This document shows, piece after piece, positions 26,152-34,526 of a stretch of DNA of 64,000 nucleotides; the stretch's first letter is position 1, and each line of letters opens with the position of its first letter. Source of the stretch: Eubacterium sp. MSJ-21 (GTDB taxonomy: Bacteria > Bacillota > Clostridia > Lachnospirales > Lachnospiraceae); the NCBI RefSeq assembly GCF_018918185.1, contig NZ_JAHLPZ010000003.1, forward strand, positions 1 to 64,000, read 5' to 3'. A program made the translations under genes and the position numbers. Under the pieces are notes generated by a model that saw only the letters and a list, made by a program, of their open reading frames with translations, had not been told where the DNA came from and ran no database searches.

Positions 26152-27602
26152 CCAATCCTTTCACCCATGAAGTAAAATCCCTTACAATCTGTCAGCTTTA
26201 CATCGACAGTTGTTCCGATCATATCGGCAGTTCCCGGAAAATGTACTGTTACATTCTCTTCGGTTCGTCCGGTCACAAGTGATGCATCGTGGGTATTCAG
26301 TTCTTCCACAAGCACCGGTTTTACCTGCCCGTCAAATCGGCGGATCTGACCGTTTGATACTTGATTTACCAATGTCAGAAGACGGTTAAACCGATCTTTG
26401 ATGACGTCTTCCGGCACCTGATTATCCATTGTCGCAGCCGGTGTTCCGGTACGCTTGGAGTAGATAAATGTAAACGCCTGATCATATTTTACTTTACGGA
26501 TAATATCCAGTGTATCCTCGAAATCTTCTTCTGTCTCGCCGGGGAAACCGACGATGATATCGGTTGTCAGGGAGATGTTCGGCATCTTGGCACGAATCCG
26601 GTCAACTAACGAGAGGTACTGTTCTTTCGTATAGCGGCGGTTCATGCGCGTTAATATGTTGGTGGAACCTGATTGTACAGGCAGATGCAGATGCTTGCAG
26701 ATCTTTGGCTCTTTCGCCATTACCTCGATCAGCTCATCTGACAGATCCTTCGGATGACTGGTCATGAAGCGCACACGCTCGATGCCGTCAATCTTACACA
26801 CGTCCGTAAGTAACTGTGGGAATGTCACGCGATCTTTTTCATCCACTTCGACAATCTTTCCGTCCTTGTATTCATAGATATTGCCATAGGAATTTACGTT
26901 TTGACCGAGCAACATAACTTCGGAAATTCCCTGCTTGGCAAGTGCTTCTACTTCTGCCAGAATCTCTTCCTTCTTGCGGCTCTGTTCACGTCCGCGTACA
27001 TATGGCACGATACAGTACGTACAGAAATTGTTGCATCCGTACATGATATTGACGCCGGACTTAAATGTATATTTCCGCTTTCTAGGAAGCTGTTCGACGG
27101 TCTGTTTTGTCTCATCTAAGACTTCGATTGTCTGCTTGCCTGTCTCTAAATAGCTGTAAATAAGCTCTGCTAATTTGTAGATATTATGTGTTCCGAAGAT
27201 AATATTTACGAATTTATACTTCTGTTTCAATGTCTCAATGACATGTGGCTCCTGCATCATGCAGCCACACAGACACACGATCATGTCTTTGTTTTTGTTC
27301 TTTAATGTCTTGACGTGACCAAGGTGTCCATATAATTTCTGATTCGCATTTTCGCGAATCGTACATGTATTAAAGATTACAAAGTCAGCTGCCTCGTCAT
27401 CCACCTCTTCATATCCGATCTCGTCCATGATGCCCTTTAATTTCTCTGAGTCGTGGGAATTCATCTGGCATCCAAAGGTCTGGATGTTGTAGGTAAGTGG
27501 TCGATTCAATGCTGCCTTTTTCTCAAGTACAAGTGTTTTGCACTGGTTCATGAAATAGTATTGTCTATCCGGCTCCATAGTTGGAATTGACACGCTGTTC
27601 AT
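26148..27602 (-). CDS. miaB: tRNA-2-methylthio-N6-dimethylallyladenosine synthase
   Basis: 484 aa from the chosen start. Radical-SAM methylthiotransferase. The N-terminal UPF0004 domain begins YNIQTFGCQMNSHDSE and supplies one Fe-S cluster; the radical SAM motif is GCNNFCTYCIVPYVRGRE; a TRAM domain ends the protein. ATG 27602 has GAGG eight bases upstream; the 18 additional in-frame codons to 27656 overlap the predicted leader and are rejected. First gene of the miaB-mutS-mutL-miaA run. Confidence 0.95.
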   Translation of the reverse strand: MNSVSIPTMEPDRQYYFMNQCKTLVLEKKAALNRPLTYNIQTFGCQMNSHDSEKLKGIMDEIGYEEVDDEAADFVIFNTCTIRENANQKLYGHLGHVKTLKNKNKDMIVCLCGCMMQEPHVIETLKQKYKFVNIIFGTHNIYKLAELIYSYLETGKQTIEVLDETKQTVEQLPRKRKYTFKSGVNIMYGCNNFCTYCIVPYVRGREQSRKKEEILAEVEALAKQGISEVMLLGQNVNSYGNIYEYKDGKIVEVDEKDRVTFPQLLTDVCKIDGIERVRFMTSHPKDLSDELIEVMAKEPKICKHLHLPVQSGSTNILTRMNRRYTKEQYLSLVDRIRAKMPNISLTTDIIVGFPGETEEDFEDTLDIIRKVKYDQAFTFIYSKRTGTPAATMDNQVPEDVIKDRFNRLLTLVNQVSNGQIRRFDGQVKPVLVEELNTHDASLVTGRTEENVTVHFPGTADMIGTTVDVKLTDCKGFYFMGERIG

Positions 27603-27663
27603 TTGTATTTCCTCTTTCTTATATAATTTGTGGGTGTATGTATTCCAATCCCACAATTAAATT

Positions 27664-27697
27664 ATTATATAAGAAATCGGTTTAACTTTCAACCGAT
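27664..27697 (-). promoter_or_regulatory. Promoter of miaB-mutS-mutL-miaA with operator-like dyad
   Basis: Minus strand: -35 TTGAAA (27687-27692), 17-base spacer, -10 TATAAT (27664-27669). A perfect dyad ATCGGTT (27676-27682) - N8 - AACCGAT (27691-27697) overlaps the -35 box and spacer. A second stem, CCCACAA with TTGTGGG (27628-27656), would form in the first bases of the mRNA leader. Confidence 0.6.
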
Positions 27698-27714
27698 ATG
27701 GCAGGAAATTTCAT

Positions 27715-27746
27715 GAAAAAAGCCGGAAGGTTTTACGTTCCAGCTT
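27715..27746 (-). terminator. Intrinsic terminator after the YneA-like gene
   Basis: AAGCCGGAA (27720-27728) pairs with TTCCAGCTT (27738-27746), 9 bp with one G-U; on the minus strand it is followed by TTTTTT. It separates the SOS gene from the miaB operon. Confidence 0.75.
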
Positions 27747-27772
27747 CAAATAAGGTATGGTATGGAATTTAT

Positions 27773-28066
27773 TTATAATGGGGCTGCGTAGTAAGGAATT
27801 ACCAGCTTGGCTCCACGATAAATCGTATCATCGGTCAGGTTGTTAATAAACTTGACTTCATCGATGTATTCCTGATAACTGTTATATTCTTCGGAATAAT
27901 GCTCTTCTGCAATTGTCCAGAGTGTTTCGTCTTCATCAATCGTGATGCAGGCATAATATTTCTGATTGGATGTTGCCGCTTCCGGGTTCTGCTTTTTGTT
28001 GTTGACACTAAATATTATACATATGATAAGTACAAGACTAATTCCAAAAATCAATTTATGCTTCAT
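27773..28066 (-). CDS. yneA: YneA-like SOS cell-division suppressor (LysM)
   Basis: 97 aa. One N-terminal membrane span (about residues 5-22) is followed by a single extracytoplasmic LysM-like domain (ITIDEDETLWTIAEEHY..YRGAKLVIPY). This is the architecture of Bacillus YneA, which halts division during the SOS response. An in-frame ATG at 28105 overlaps a LexA box; ATG 28066 has GGAGG eight bases upstream and is chosen. Three LexA boxes lie upstream. Unlike Bacillus, no lexA gene is divergently placed. Function is inferred from architecture plus regulation. Confidence 0.82.
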   Translation of the reverse strand: MKHKLIFGISLVLIICIIFSVNNKKQNPEAATSNQKYYACITIDEDETLWTIAEEHYSEEYNSYQEYIDEVKFINNLTDDTIYRGAKLVIPYYAAPL

Positions 28067-28098
28067 ATCTGTTTCCTCCCTGTGTCTGTCCCATCTAA

Positions 28099-28172
28099 GG
28101 AACATCTGTTCGATGATTGAATTATACAGAACATCTGTTCTTTTGTCAACACTTTTTTCGAATAAATGTTCG
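28099..28172 (-). promoter_or_regulatory. SOS promoter with three LexA boxes
   Basis: Near-consensus sigma-A promoter on the minus strand: TTGACA (28144-28149), 17 bases, TATAAT (28121-28126). A perfect palindromic LexA box AGAACATCTGTTCT (28128-28141) fills the spacer. A second box GGAACATCTGTTCG (28099-28112) lies at the start of the transcript, and a third, CGAATAAATGTTCG (28159-28172, one mismatch to the palindrome), lies just upstream of the -35 box. Confidence 0.88.
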
Positions 28173-28213
28173 ATTTCATTCCAAACAGGAGGGGAACAGG
28201 CTTATTGCACACA

Positions 28214-28239
28214 AAAAGCGCAGTAAAAACTGCGCTTTT
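28214..28239 (-). terminator. Intrinsic terminator after the lipoprotein gene
   Basis: AAAAGCGCAG (28214-28223) pairs perfectly with CTGCGCTTTT (28230-28239) around a six-base loop. On the minus strand the U-rich end follows the stem; symmetry allows function on both strands. Confidence 0.85.
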
Positions 28240-28249
28240 CAGAGATTCA

Positions 28250-28912
28250 TTATTTGAATTCAGATAAAGTTGGAATATCGGAAAGAACACCGGTGTATTC
28301 TTTTCCTTCGGTATCCGGTTCCGCATCCATATTGTTTTCCGGTGGTTGATAACGTAATGTATATCTAATAAATAGATCATCAAACCCTTTTTCTTCATAG
28401 AATGTATATACATCCTGCAAAGCGCAAAGGCATGCGTTAAGTTCTGCCTCGTTTGTATAATCAGCAATGATTTCTGCATTCGTCAGATGTGTCTGATTGT
28501 TTTCTGTGATTTCATAGGATAATATATCAGTCGGAAGCTTATCTGCATAAGCAGCAAATACACAGTCGTCATAATCATCCAACAGCATATTGGCTACGCT
28601 TTCCACGCCATAGAAGGTGTTATCCAATACATGGAATGTAATGTTGTTTTTCTTATCTTTCACAGTCCATAAAATATCCGTGTATCCATCCTCATCTTTA
28701 TATTCATGGGGGATTATATCCACAGTAACTCTTCTTATGGATAACGTTTCTTTGGCATATGATTTGATATCGTCCGCGGTATACTCTTTTGTGCAGCCGG
28801 TTATGCCCACAACTATAAAAAGCAGGAAACACAAAGTCAGAATATATTGTACAAATTTTAAATGCCGGACATTTTTATTTTCGATTATTTGCTTTGTTCT
28901 TAAGCTCTTCAT
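28250..28912 (-). CDS. Predicted lipoprotein of unknown function
   Basis: 220 aa. A basic N terminus, hydrophobic segment and lipobox-like VVGITGC (cysteine near residue 40) suggest a lipid-anchored exported protein; LspA encoded elsewhere in this window would process it. The rest is acidic with no family I recognise. The start overlaps the preceding gene by 38 bases, but AAGGAG lies nine bases upstream of this ATG, so the overlap is supported. Confidence 0.65.
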   Translation of the reverse strand: MKSLRTKQIIENKNVRHLKFVQYILTLCFLLFIVVGITGCTKEYTADDIKSYAKETLSIRRVTVDIIPHEYKDEDGYTDILWTVKDKKNNITFHVLDNTFYGVESVANMLLDDYDDCVFAAYADKLPTDILSYEITENNQTHLTNAEIIADYTNEAELNACLCALQDVYTFYEEKGFDDLFIRYTLRYQPPENNMDAEPDTEGKEYTGVLSDIPTLSEFK

Positions 28913-29402
28913 ATTGCTGCTCCTTCATCTGCTGCACTTCACGTTCCCGCTGTTTCTTCCCGATCTGTAATGGGATTTGTGCAAGAATCAGGATAATTGT
29001 GCAGCCAATGACCATACGCAAAAAGCCTTTTCCGAGTTCTTTTATTGTACTATCCTGTCCCTCATATTGCAGTTCCTGAATATCAAGTACCTTGCCGTAG
29101 GTCTTCTTATCACAGCATGGACAATGGAATTTCTTTGCATAATGGCTGTACTTTTGCGTATTTACAAAAGCACCGTTTGATATATGGGTACGACTGCTCT
29201 TCTTATATTTTACCATAGCCGGGCGTGTAGCCTCTTTTCCGGTTACTTCATATATCGTTCCGCATTTTTCACATTGTACCTGTACGGTAAGCCCCGCAGC
29301 TTTTGCTTTGCGGACATTATGAAGTGTGATGATGAAATTCACAACAAGCCAGAGAAATAAGCATCCTCCCATGGCAATAAGTGCAATTGTCTCCAAATCC
29401 AT
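28875..29402 (-). CDS. Membrane protein with zinc-ribbon-like CxxC pairs
   Basis: 175 aa. An N-terminal membrane span (about 5-25), a soluble part with CEKC (about 44-47) and CPCC (about 94-97) that could form a zinc ribbon, a second span (about 129-148), and a charged C-terminal coil. No known family recognised. It overlaps the downstream lipoprotein gene by 38 bases, implying the two are coexpressed and perhaps act together at the membrane. Confidence 0.65.
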   Translation of the reverse strand: MDLETIALIAMGGCLFLWLVVNFIITLHNVRKAKAAGLTVQVQCEKCGTIYEVTGKEATRPAMVKYKKSSRTHISNGAFVNTQKYSHYAKKFHCPCCDKKTYGKVLDIQELQYEGQDSTIKELGKGFLRMVIGCTIILILAQIPLQIGKKQREREVQQMKEQQYEELKNKANNRK

Positions 29403-29434
29403 ATTACAATTTCTCCCAATCCTTTACTACCTTT

Positions 29435-29463
29435 ACTATATATAACACTTCACAACCCGGCAA
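29435..29463 (-). promoter_or_regulatory. Promoter for the zinc-ribbon/lipoprotein pair
   Basis: Minus strand: TTGCCG (29458-29463), 17 bases, TATAGT (29435-29440), giving a leader of about 25 bases before the gene starting at 29402. Confidence 0.5.
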
Positions 29464-29492
29464 AAGGTTGCATGTAGTACGAAAATAAATTC

Positions 29493-31454
29493 TTAATCTG
29501 CGAGTTTCTCTAACTGCCGCATCCAGATCTGCACGGATGCGTCGCTTGGCATACGCCAGTCGCCACGTGGAGATAAGCATACACTACCAACCTTCACGCC
29601 ATCCGGCATACAGCTCCGCTTGAACTGCTGGGCGAAGAAACGGCGATAGAACATTTTCATCCATTTTAAGATGGTTGCAGCATCATAGGTTCCTGCAAAT
29701 GCACGTTTTGCCAGATAGAAGATCTTCTCCGGGCTGTATCCAAAACGCATGACATAGTACAGGAAGAAATCATGCAGCTCGTAAGGACCGACCGAATCTT
29801 CGGTCTTTTGCACGATGTTGCCGTGTTCATCCGGAGGAAGAAGCTCCGGGCTGATCGGGGTATCGATGATATCTTTCAGGACTTCGGTACTCTCTGGAAA
29901 GATATTACATTCGATCACGCTGGCAATCATCCATTTGACAAGTGTCTTCGGGATGCTGGCATTGACGCCGTACATGCTCATCTGATCGGCGTTATAGGTA
30001 CACCAGCCAAGGGCAAGCTCTGACAGGTCTCCGGTTCCGACGACGATGGCACCGATTTTATTCGCATAGTCCATCAGCACCTGTGTCCGCTCGCGTGCCT
30101 GCACATTCTCATAAGTAATGTCTTTGATCTCCATATCATGTCCGATGTCCGCATAATGTGTTATACATGCATCCTTGATTGGTATTTCCTTCACTGTAAT
30201 GCCAAGAGTCTGCATCAGGGTTAGGGAATTTTGATATGTGCGGTTCGTCGTGCCGAAGGCTGGCATCGTGATTCCGGTCAGATTCGTAGCAGGCAGTCCC
30301 ATCTTCTTTAAGGTCTGTGCAGCCACAAGCAGTGACAAGGTGGAATCCATACCGCCGGACACACCAATCACCATCTTTCCGCCACAGATGGAAAGGCGCT
30401 TTGCAAGTCCACCGATCTGCATTTGGAAGATATCCATACAACGCTTCTGACGTCTCTTTGTATCGCCCGGTGTAAATGGGTGTGGATTGACGCTTCGAAG
30501 ACTTCCGTCGCTTTCGAAAGCTTCGGATACCGGAATCAGGATCTGACGCATCGAAACCGCGCTGCCATAGGTGCCGGCACAGTCCTGATAGGTCTTTCCT
30601 TTCAGGCGGTCTGCCTGAATCCGTTCGATGTCAATATCTGCGACAAGCAGATAGTTATTTTCCGCAATCCCGCTGTTTTCGGCAAGCATCTTTCCGCCCT
30701 CGCAGATCATGCAGTGACCGGAGAAGATCAGGTCGGTTGTACTTTCGTTTGCTCCGGCGCTCGCATAGAGATAGGTGCACATCAGAGAGGTTGATTTCTC
30801 TTTTACAAGCTTCTCGCGGTATTCACGCTTTCCAATCGTATCGTTGCTTGCGGAAAGGTTTAAAATCAGCTCCGCCCCGCTCATCGCCATAAATGCAGAT
30901 GGTGGGATTGGTGCCCATAAGTCCTCGCAGATTTCTGCACCAAAGCAGAACGCATCCGGCAGATGATAGATCAGGTTATTGCCGAGCGGAATAGCATAAT
31001 CACACTCCACAGAGCCAAGTAATTCAGAGGCATAGATGTGATCTGTTGATAATTCCCGTGCAGAAGAAAACCAGCGTTTCTCATAGAATTCGTTGTAATT
31101 CGGGAGAAACGTCTTGACGGTGATGCCGTAGATATGTCCGCGGTATGCGGTTACAGCAACGTTATAGAGCGCATTTGCAATCGAAAGCGGCATACCGAAT
31201 ACAACAACCATATCACAATCTGCGGTTGTCTGTACAAAACGGGCAGCTTCTTTTCTGCTTTCTGTAAGCAGCGTCTGCTGCAGGAATAAATCCCCACAGG
31301 TATATCCGGTGACAGACAGCTCCGGGAATGTAATCAGATTGACGCCTTTTTGTTTTGCTTCTTCCACTTTTTGAAGCATCTGGTCGACATTATAAGCAGT
31401 ATCCGCAACACGCATGTCCGGAACTGCGGCTGCTACACGGTAATATTGATACAT
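29493..31454 (-). CDS. nadE: Glutamine-dependent NAD+ synthase
   Basis: 653 aa. Amidates nicotinic acid adenine dinucleotide to NAD. The N-terminal nitrilase-type glutaminase domain (about 1-290) has TFPELSVTGYTCGDLF with the catalytic glutamate and EICEDLW with the catalytic cysteine; the synthetase domain has the ATP pyrophosphatase loop GVSGGMDSTLSLL. Both halves are complete. It follows recU by three bases. Confidence 0.95.
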   Translation of the reverse strand: MYQYYRVAAAVPDMRVADTAYNVDQMLQKVEEAKQKGVNLITFPELSVTGYTCGDLFLQQTLLTESRKEAARFVQTTADCDMVVVFGMPLSIANALYNVAVTAYRGHIYGITVKTFLPNYNEFYEKRWFSSARELSTDHIYASELLGSVECDYAIPLGNNLIYHLPDAFCFGAEICEDLWAPIPPSAFMAMSGAELILNLSASNDTIGKREYREKLVKEKSTSLMCTYLYASAGANESTTDLIFSGHCMICEGGKMLAENSGIAENNYLLVADIDIERIQADRLKGKTYQDCAGTYGSAVSMRQILIPVSEAFESDGSLRSVNPHPFTPGDTKRRQKRCMDIFQMQIGGLAKRLSICGGKMVIGVSGGMDSTLSLLVAAQTLKKMGLPATNLTGITMPAFGTTNRTYQNSLTLMQTLGITVKEIPIKDACITHYADIGHDMEIKDITYENVQARERTQVLMDYANKIGAIVVGTGDLSELALGWCTYNADQMSMYGVNASIPKTLVKWMIASVIECNIFPESTEVLKDIIDTPISPELLPPDEHGNIVQKTEDSVGPYELHDFFLYYVMRFGYSPEKIFYLAKRAFAGTYDAATILKWMKMFYRRFFAQQFKRSCMPDGVKVGSVCLSPRGDWRMPSDASVQIWMRQLEKLAD

Positions 31455-31457
31455 CGT

Positions 31458-31994
31458 TTAATCCTCTCTTTCCTGCAAATCCAGCTGCAGCCCCTTCAGA
31501 TAATGAATCGGTGCCCCGGATTGTGACTTTATAAAATAGGCGGGATTTAATTCCTCGTACTTAAAATTCCTTGCATGTCCCTGCTCGGCGCGGGCAAGAT
31601 AGGTTTCTAACTCACACAGCCGCAGATAATAAAACTCATTGCGTGCGGTAAACATTACAAGCAAGAAGCTTATGCCCCGCTGCTTCTCAAATTGCCGCAT
31701 GAAATGAATCTGGTGTTCATGGATATTCCGGAGTGGAAATGTATCTGTCGCGCACTCCTTTGCATCGAAGCAGACCGGAACGCCCTGTACCACCCCGATA
31801 TAGTCGACGGTGGAATCCTTCTCGAAATAAGCAAGCTTGATCTGCCCGCTTTCCGAATCAATCTTAACAGGCGTGATCGGTGTCGGAATCTTCTGCATGA
31901 GCGCTAAGTTTTTCTCTGTATATAATTCATTGGTCAGATTGACGAGTTCCTCTAAGGTGGAACCGCGTAATCCTCTGGAATTCCATGTTGGCAT
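31458..31994 (-). CDS. recU: Holliday junction resolvase RecU
   Basis: 178 aa. Resolves four-way junctions made by RuvAB or RecG; the RuvA and RuvB genes are elsewhere in this window. The nuclease core pattern D-x-x-G-V-V-x-G-x-P-x-x-F-D-A-K-E is visible (about residues 83-102), with the N-terminal SRGLRGSTLEELV. RecU replaces RuvC in Bacillota. It is slightly short but shows no sign of truncation. Confidence 0.9.
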   Translation of the reverse strand: MPTWNSRGLRGSTLEELVNLTNELYTEKNLALMQKIPTPITPVKIDSESGQIKLAYFEKDSTVDYIGVVQGVPVCFDAKECATDTFPLRNIHEHQIHFMRQFEKQRGISFLLVMFTARNEFYYLRLCELETYLARAEQGHARNFKYEELNPAYFIKSQSGAPIHYLKGLQLDLQERED

Positions 31995-32073
31995 GTTGCT
32001 GTGCTTTCTATTTGTTGTGCTATATTATGAAATGCAAATATTTATGGATTTTATCTTCATTGATCCATGGCAT

Positions 32074-33069
32074 TTAGTGATTTGCCGGCAGTTTCAACCC
32101 CAGCCCATCCGCAACTTTCTGAAATTCTGCCGGCAACGGATCTGTGATTTCCGGGATATCCGGAAATACAAGTCTGCCCGCGTGGAGTAACTGATGGTTC
32201 AGATGGTATCGCTCACGAAGCTTCCGGTTTACCGCCGGATTGCCGTATTTCGTATCGCCTGCCATCGGATAGCCGAGTGATTGCAGATGCGCACGGATCT
32301 GATGCGATTTTCCGGTGAAAAGCTGTACCTGCAATAAGGTGAAACCATTTTTCGTGCAAAGCGGTGTAAATGCAGTCTCAATCATCGATGCACCGGGACT
32401 TTCATGTTTCTGTATCTTAGACTGATTCTTCTTTGTATCCTTTACGATGTAGGCTTTCTCATGGATGCGCTGTTTCATCTCTCCGGCTACGATCGTGTAG
32501 TAATATTTTTCACAGGTATGTCCCTTTAATATGCGGGCTAACGTCTGACTGCCCTTCAACGAGATTCCGGCGAGGATAATGCCGGAGGTGTTCCGGTCTA
32601 AGCGGTTGCTGATCGACGGGTGAAATGTCTCTAGCTGTTTCTCGCTTAGAATCCGCATGGAAAGGCAGTAATCAACGATTGCTTCGTTGATGGAGTAATC
32701 ATTTTTTTGTGCTTTCTGTGATAAGACACCGACAGGCTTATGCACTGCTAAGATATCCGGATCCTGGTAGAGAATCTGCAGCGTGATATCCGGCTTCTGT
32801 TTGGATGCCTGTGCGGAACCATCGGATGTTGCCGAGTCAGCGGATTTGACAACGCGGAACTTTTCAATCGTCTCATCTGCCAGAAATACTTTAATAACAT
32901 CGCCGCATTCTAAGATTTCGTCACCGGATGCTTTCTTGTCGTTTCTGGTGATGTTTTTCTTGCGGAGCATCTTGTAGATAAAGGAAGAAGGTGCCTGATT
33001 CAGGTATTTCATCATATATTTATTTAAACGCTGTCCGGCTTCCAAATCTGTGATGGTTAGTTCCTGCAT
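32074..33069 (-). CDS. RluA-family pseudouridine synthase
   Basis: 331 aa. An S4-like N terminus (about 10-70) precedes the catalytic domain with RLDRNTSGI, which keeps the catalytic aspartate although the usual preceding histidine is asparagine, and HQIRAHL downstream. It probably modifies 23S rRNA (RluC-like) but target sites are unknown. Distinct from the RluD-type enzyme at 2984-3901. 79 bases separate it from recU. Confidence 0.87.
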   Translation of the reverse strand: MQELTITDLEAGQRLNKYMMKYLNQAPSSFIYKMLRKKNITRNDKKASGDEILECGDVIKVFLADETIEKFRVVKSADSATSDGSAQASKQKPDITLQILYQDPDILAVHKPVGVLSQKAQKNDYSINEAIVDYCLSMRILSEKQLETFHPSISNRLDRNTSGIILAGISLKGSQTLARILKGHTCEKYYYTIVAGEMKQRIHEKAYIVKDTKKNQSKIQKHESPGASMIETAFTPLCTKNGFTLLQVQLFTGKSHQIRAHLQSLGYPMAGDTKYGNPAVNRKLRERYHLNHQLLHAGRLVFPDIPEITDPLPAEFQKVADGLGLKLPANH

Positions 33070-33160
33070 ACCGAAAGCTCCTCCTTACTTATAAACTACA
33101 GCATAAATGTATATTTTTAGCTGTTCTTTCGAATCTTACATATAGATTTTATATATGAAT

Positions 33161-33730
33161 CTACACGCAGAACGTCAGTATCTGTTCCCGCATATGTTGA
33201 TCAATTAATTTTGTCTTGTCATTCGGTTCGCCAATGCTATGAATCTTCTTCGCAAAGGTGTCCACATCTGTGTACAGGTGAACAATGTATTTGTACTTGC
33301 TGTTTGCAAGTGCCTGCTGCATGAATGACTCGTATTCCTTCTTCTCTTCCTTGAAATGTTTATCTAACACAAGCGCGTACACACTTCCGTTTCTGACACA
33401 GACCGCATCGTAGTAATGCATCCCCTCTGTCTGTGTGATTACGAGATCGTAGATCATGTTCGTCTCGTCGGTCTGACCGTTTATCGTATCATAAACATCC
33501 TGTGGCATCGTCTGGAACTTCGCACACATAATATAGGCAATCAGAAATTTTGCAAACGGCAGGACAAGGAGTATTGCGAATACAATACCGATACGTCCGG
33601 TGTCACCAAATGCAAGCAGCATGGAAAGAATAATCGATGCAATCATAATTGCAAGGATCAATGTCACAAGCAGCTTTCCTTTTTTGTAATAATTAATATA
33701 GCCATACTGGCCTTTTTCTTTCTTTTTCAT
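33161..33730 (-). CDS. Conserved-looking membrane protein of unknown function
   Basis: 189 aa from ATG 33730 (MKKKEKGQYGYINYYKKGK). Two adjacent membrane spans lie at about residues 20-65, followed by a soluble cytoplasmic domain of about 120 residues. An ATG at 33799 would overlap the SDR gene and lacks a ribosome site; AAAGGA lies 13 bases before the chosen start, so the start remains uncertain. No family recognised. It is the last gene of the rsmF-SDR group. Confidence 0.6.
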   Translation of the reverse strand: MKKKEKGQYGYINYYKKGKLLVTLILAIMIASIILSMLLAFGDTGRIGIVFAILLVLPFAKFLIAYIMCAKFQTMPQDVYDTINGQTDETNMIYDLVITQTEGMHYYDAVCVRNGSVYALVLDKHFKEEKKEYESFMQQALANSKYKYIVHLYTDVDTFAKKIHSIGEPNDKTKLIDQHMREQILTFCV

Positions 33731-33770
33731 TGCAATAAGTCTGTCCTTTATTTTAGATATATCAAGCTGT

Positions 33771-34526
33771 TTAGTGTATGAATGGAACAAGAAAACCATG
33801 CGGAATAATCTTTGTCACAACTCGGAATGCCTTCATGACAACCCCATATGTTGATACGGTTTTTCCTTTCATTGCATCCTTTATTGCAAGTGTAACGACT
33901 TTGCCTGCATTTGCACGCAGGATAACTTTATATCCCTTGGTCTTGGTATAGCTTTCTGCGATATCAAAAAACTCGGTGTTTACCGGCCCCGGACAGACAG
34001 CGGTTACAACAATCCCATGCTTCTTCAATTCCTGATGCAGAGCTCTTGAAAACGAGAGTACATAGGACTTACTTGCAGCATAGACTGCGAAGTTTGGCTG
34101 TGGCATAAAAGCAGCAGAACTTGCGATATTGATGATATTTGATCGCTTCGCCATGTATGGAAGGGATATCTTTGTCATGCGGGTCAGGGCCTCGCAATTT
34201 AACCGGATTTCCCCAGCCAGATCTTCCTCGGAGATCTGCTCGACATAGCCCATTTTTCCGTATCCGGCAGCATTTATAAGTACACGAATCTGAGGATGGA
34301 ATTTCTTCAACATTTCCTCATAAGTACCAACGGCATCCCTGTCACACAGATCAACCGGAATTGTCCGCACATGGACTCCATGCAGGGATTCCTTTAATTC
34401 ATTCAACCGTTCTTCTCTTCGTGCGATCAGCCAGATCTCGTCGAGTGTGACAAAATGCTGGTTGATCTGTCTGGCAAACTCTCTTCCCAAACCGGAAGAT
34501 GCACCTGTGATCACTGCTATCTTCAT
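33771..34526 (-). CDS. Short-chain dehydrogenase/reductase
   Basis: 251 aa. Classical SDR: the cofactor loop TGASSGLGREF, NAAGYG, catalytic serine in ASSAAF and YAASK with the catalytic tyrosine and lysine. The substrate cannot be inferred. ATG 34526 has GGAGG eight bases upstream and overlaps the end of the methyltransferase gene by four bases, so translation is probably coupled. Confidence 0.87.
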   Translation of the reverse strand: MKIAVITGASSGLGREFARQINQHFVTLDEIWLIARREERLNELKESLHGVHVRTIPVDLCDRDAVGTYEEMLKKFHPQIRVLINAAGYGKMGYVEQISEEDLAGEIRLNCEALTRMTKISLPYMAKRSNIINIASSAAFMPQPNFAVYAASKSYVLSFSRALHQELKKHGIVVTAVCPGPVNTEFFDIAESYTKTKGYKVILRANAGKVVTLAIKDAMKGKTVSTYGVVMKAFRVVTKIIPHGFLVPFIH

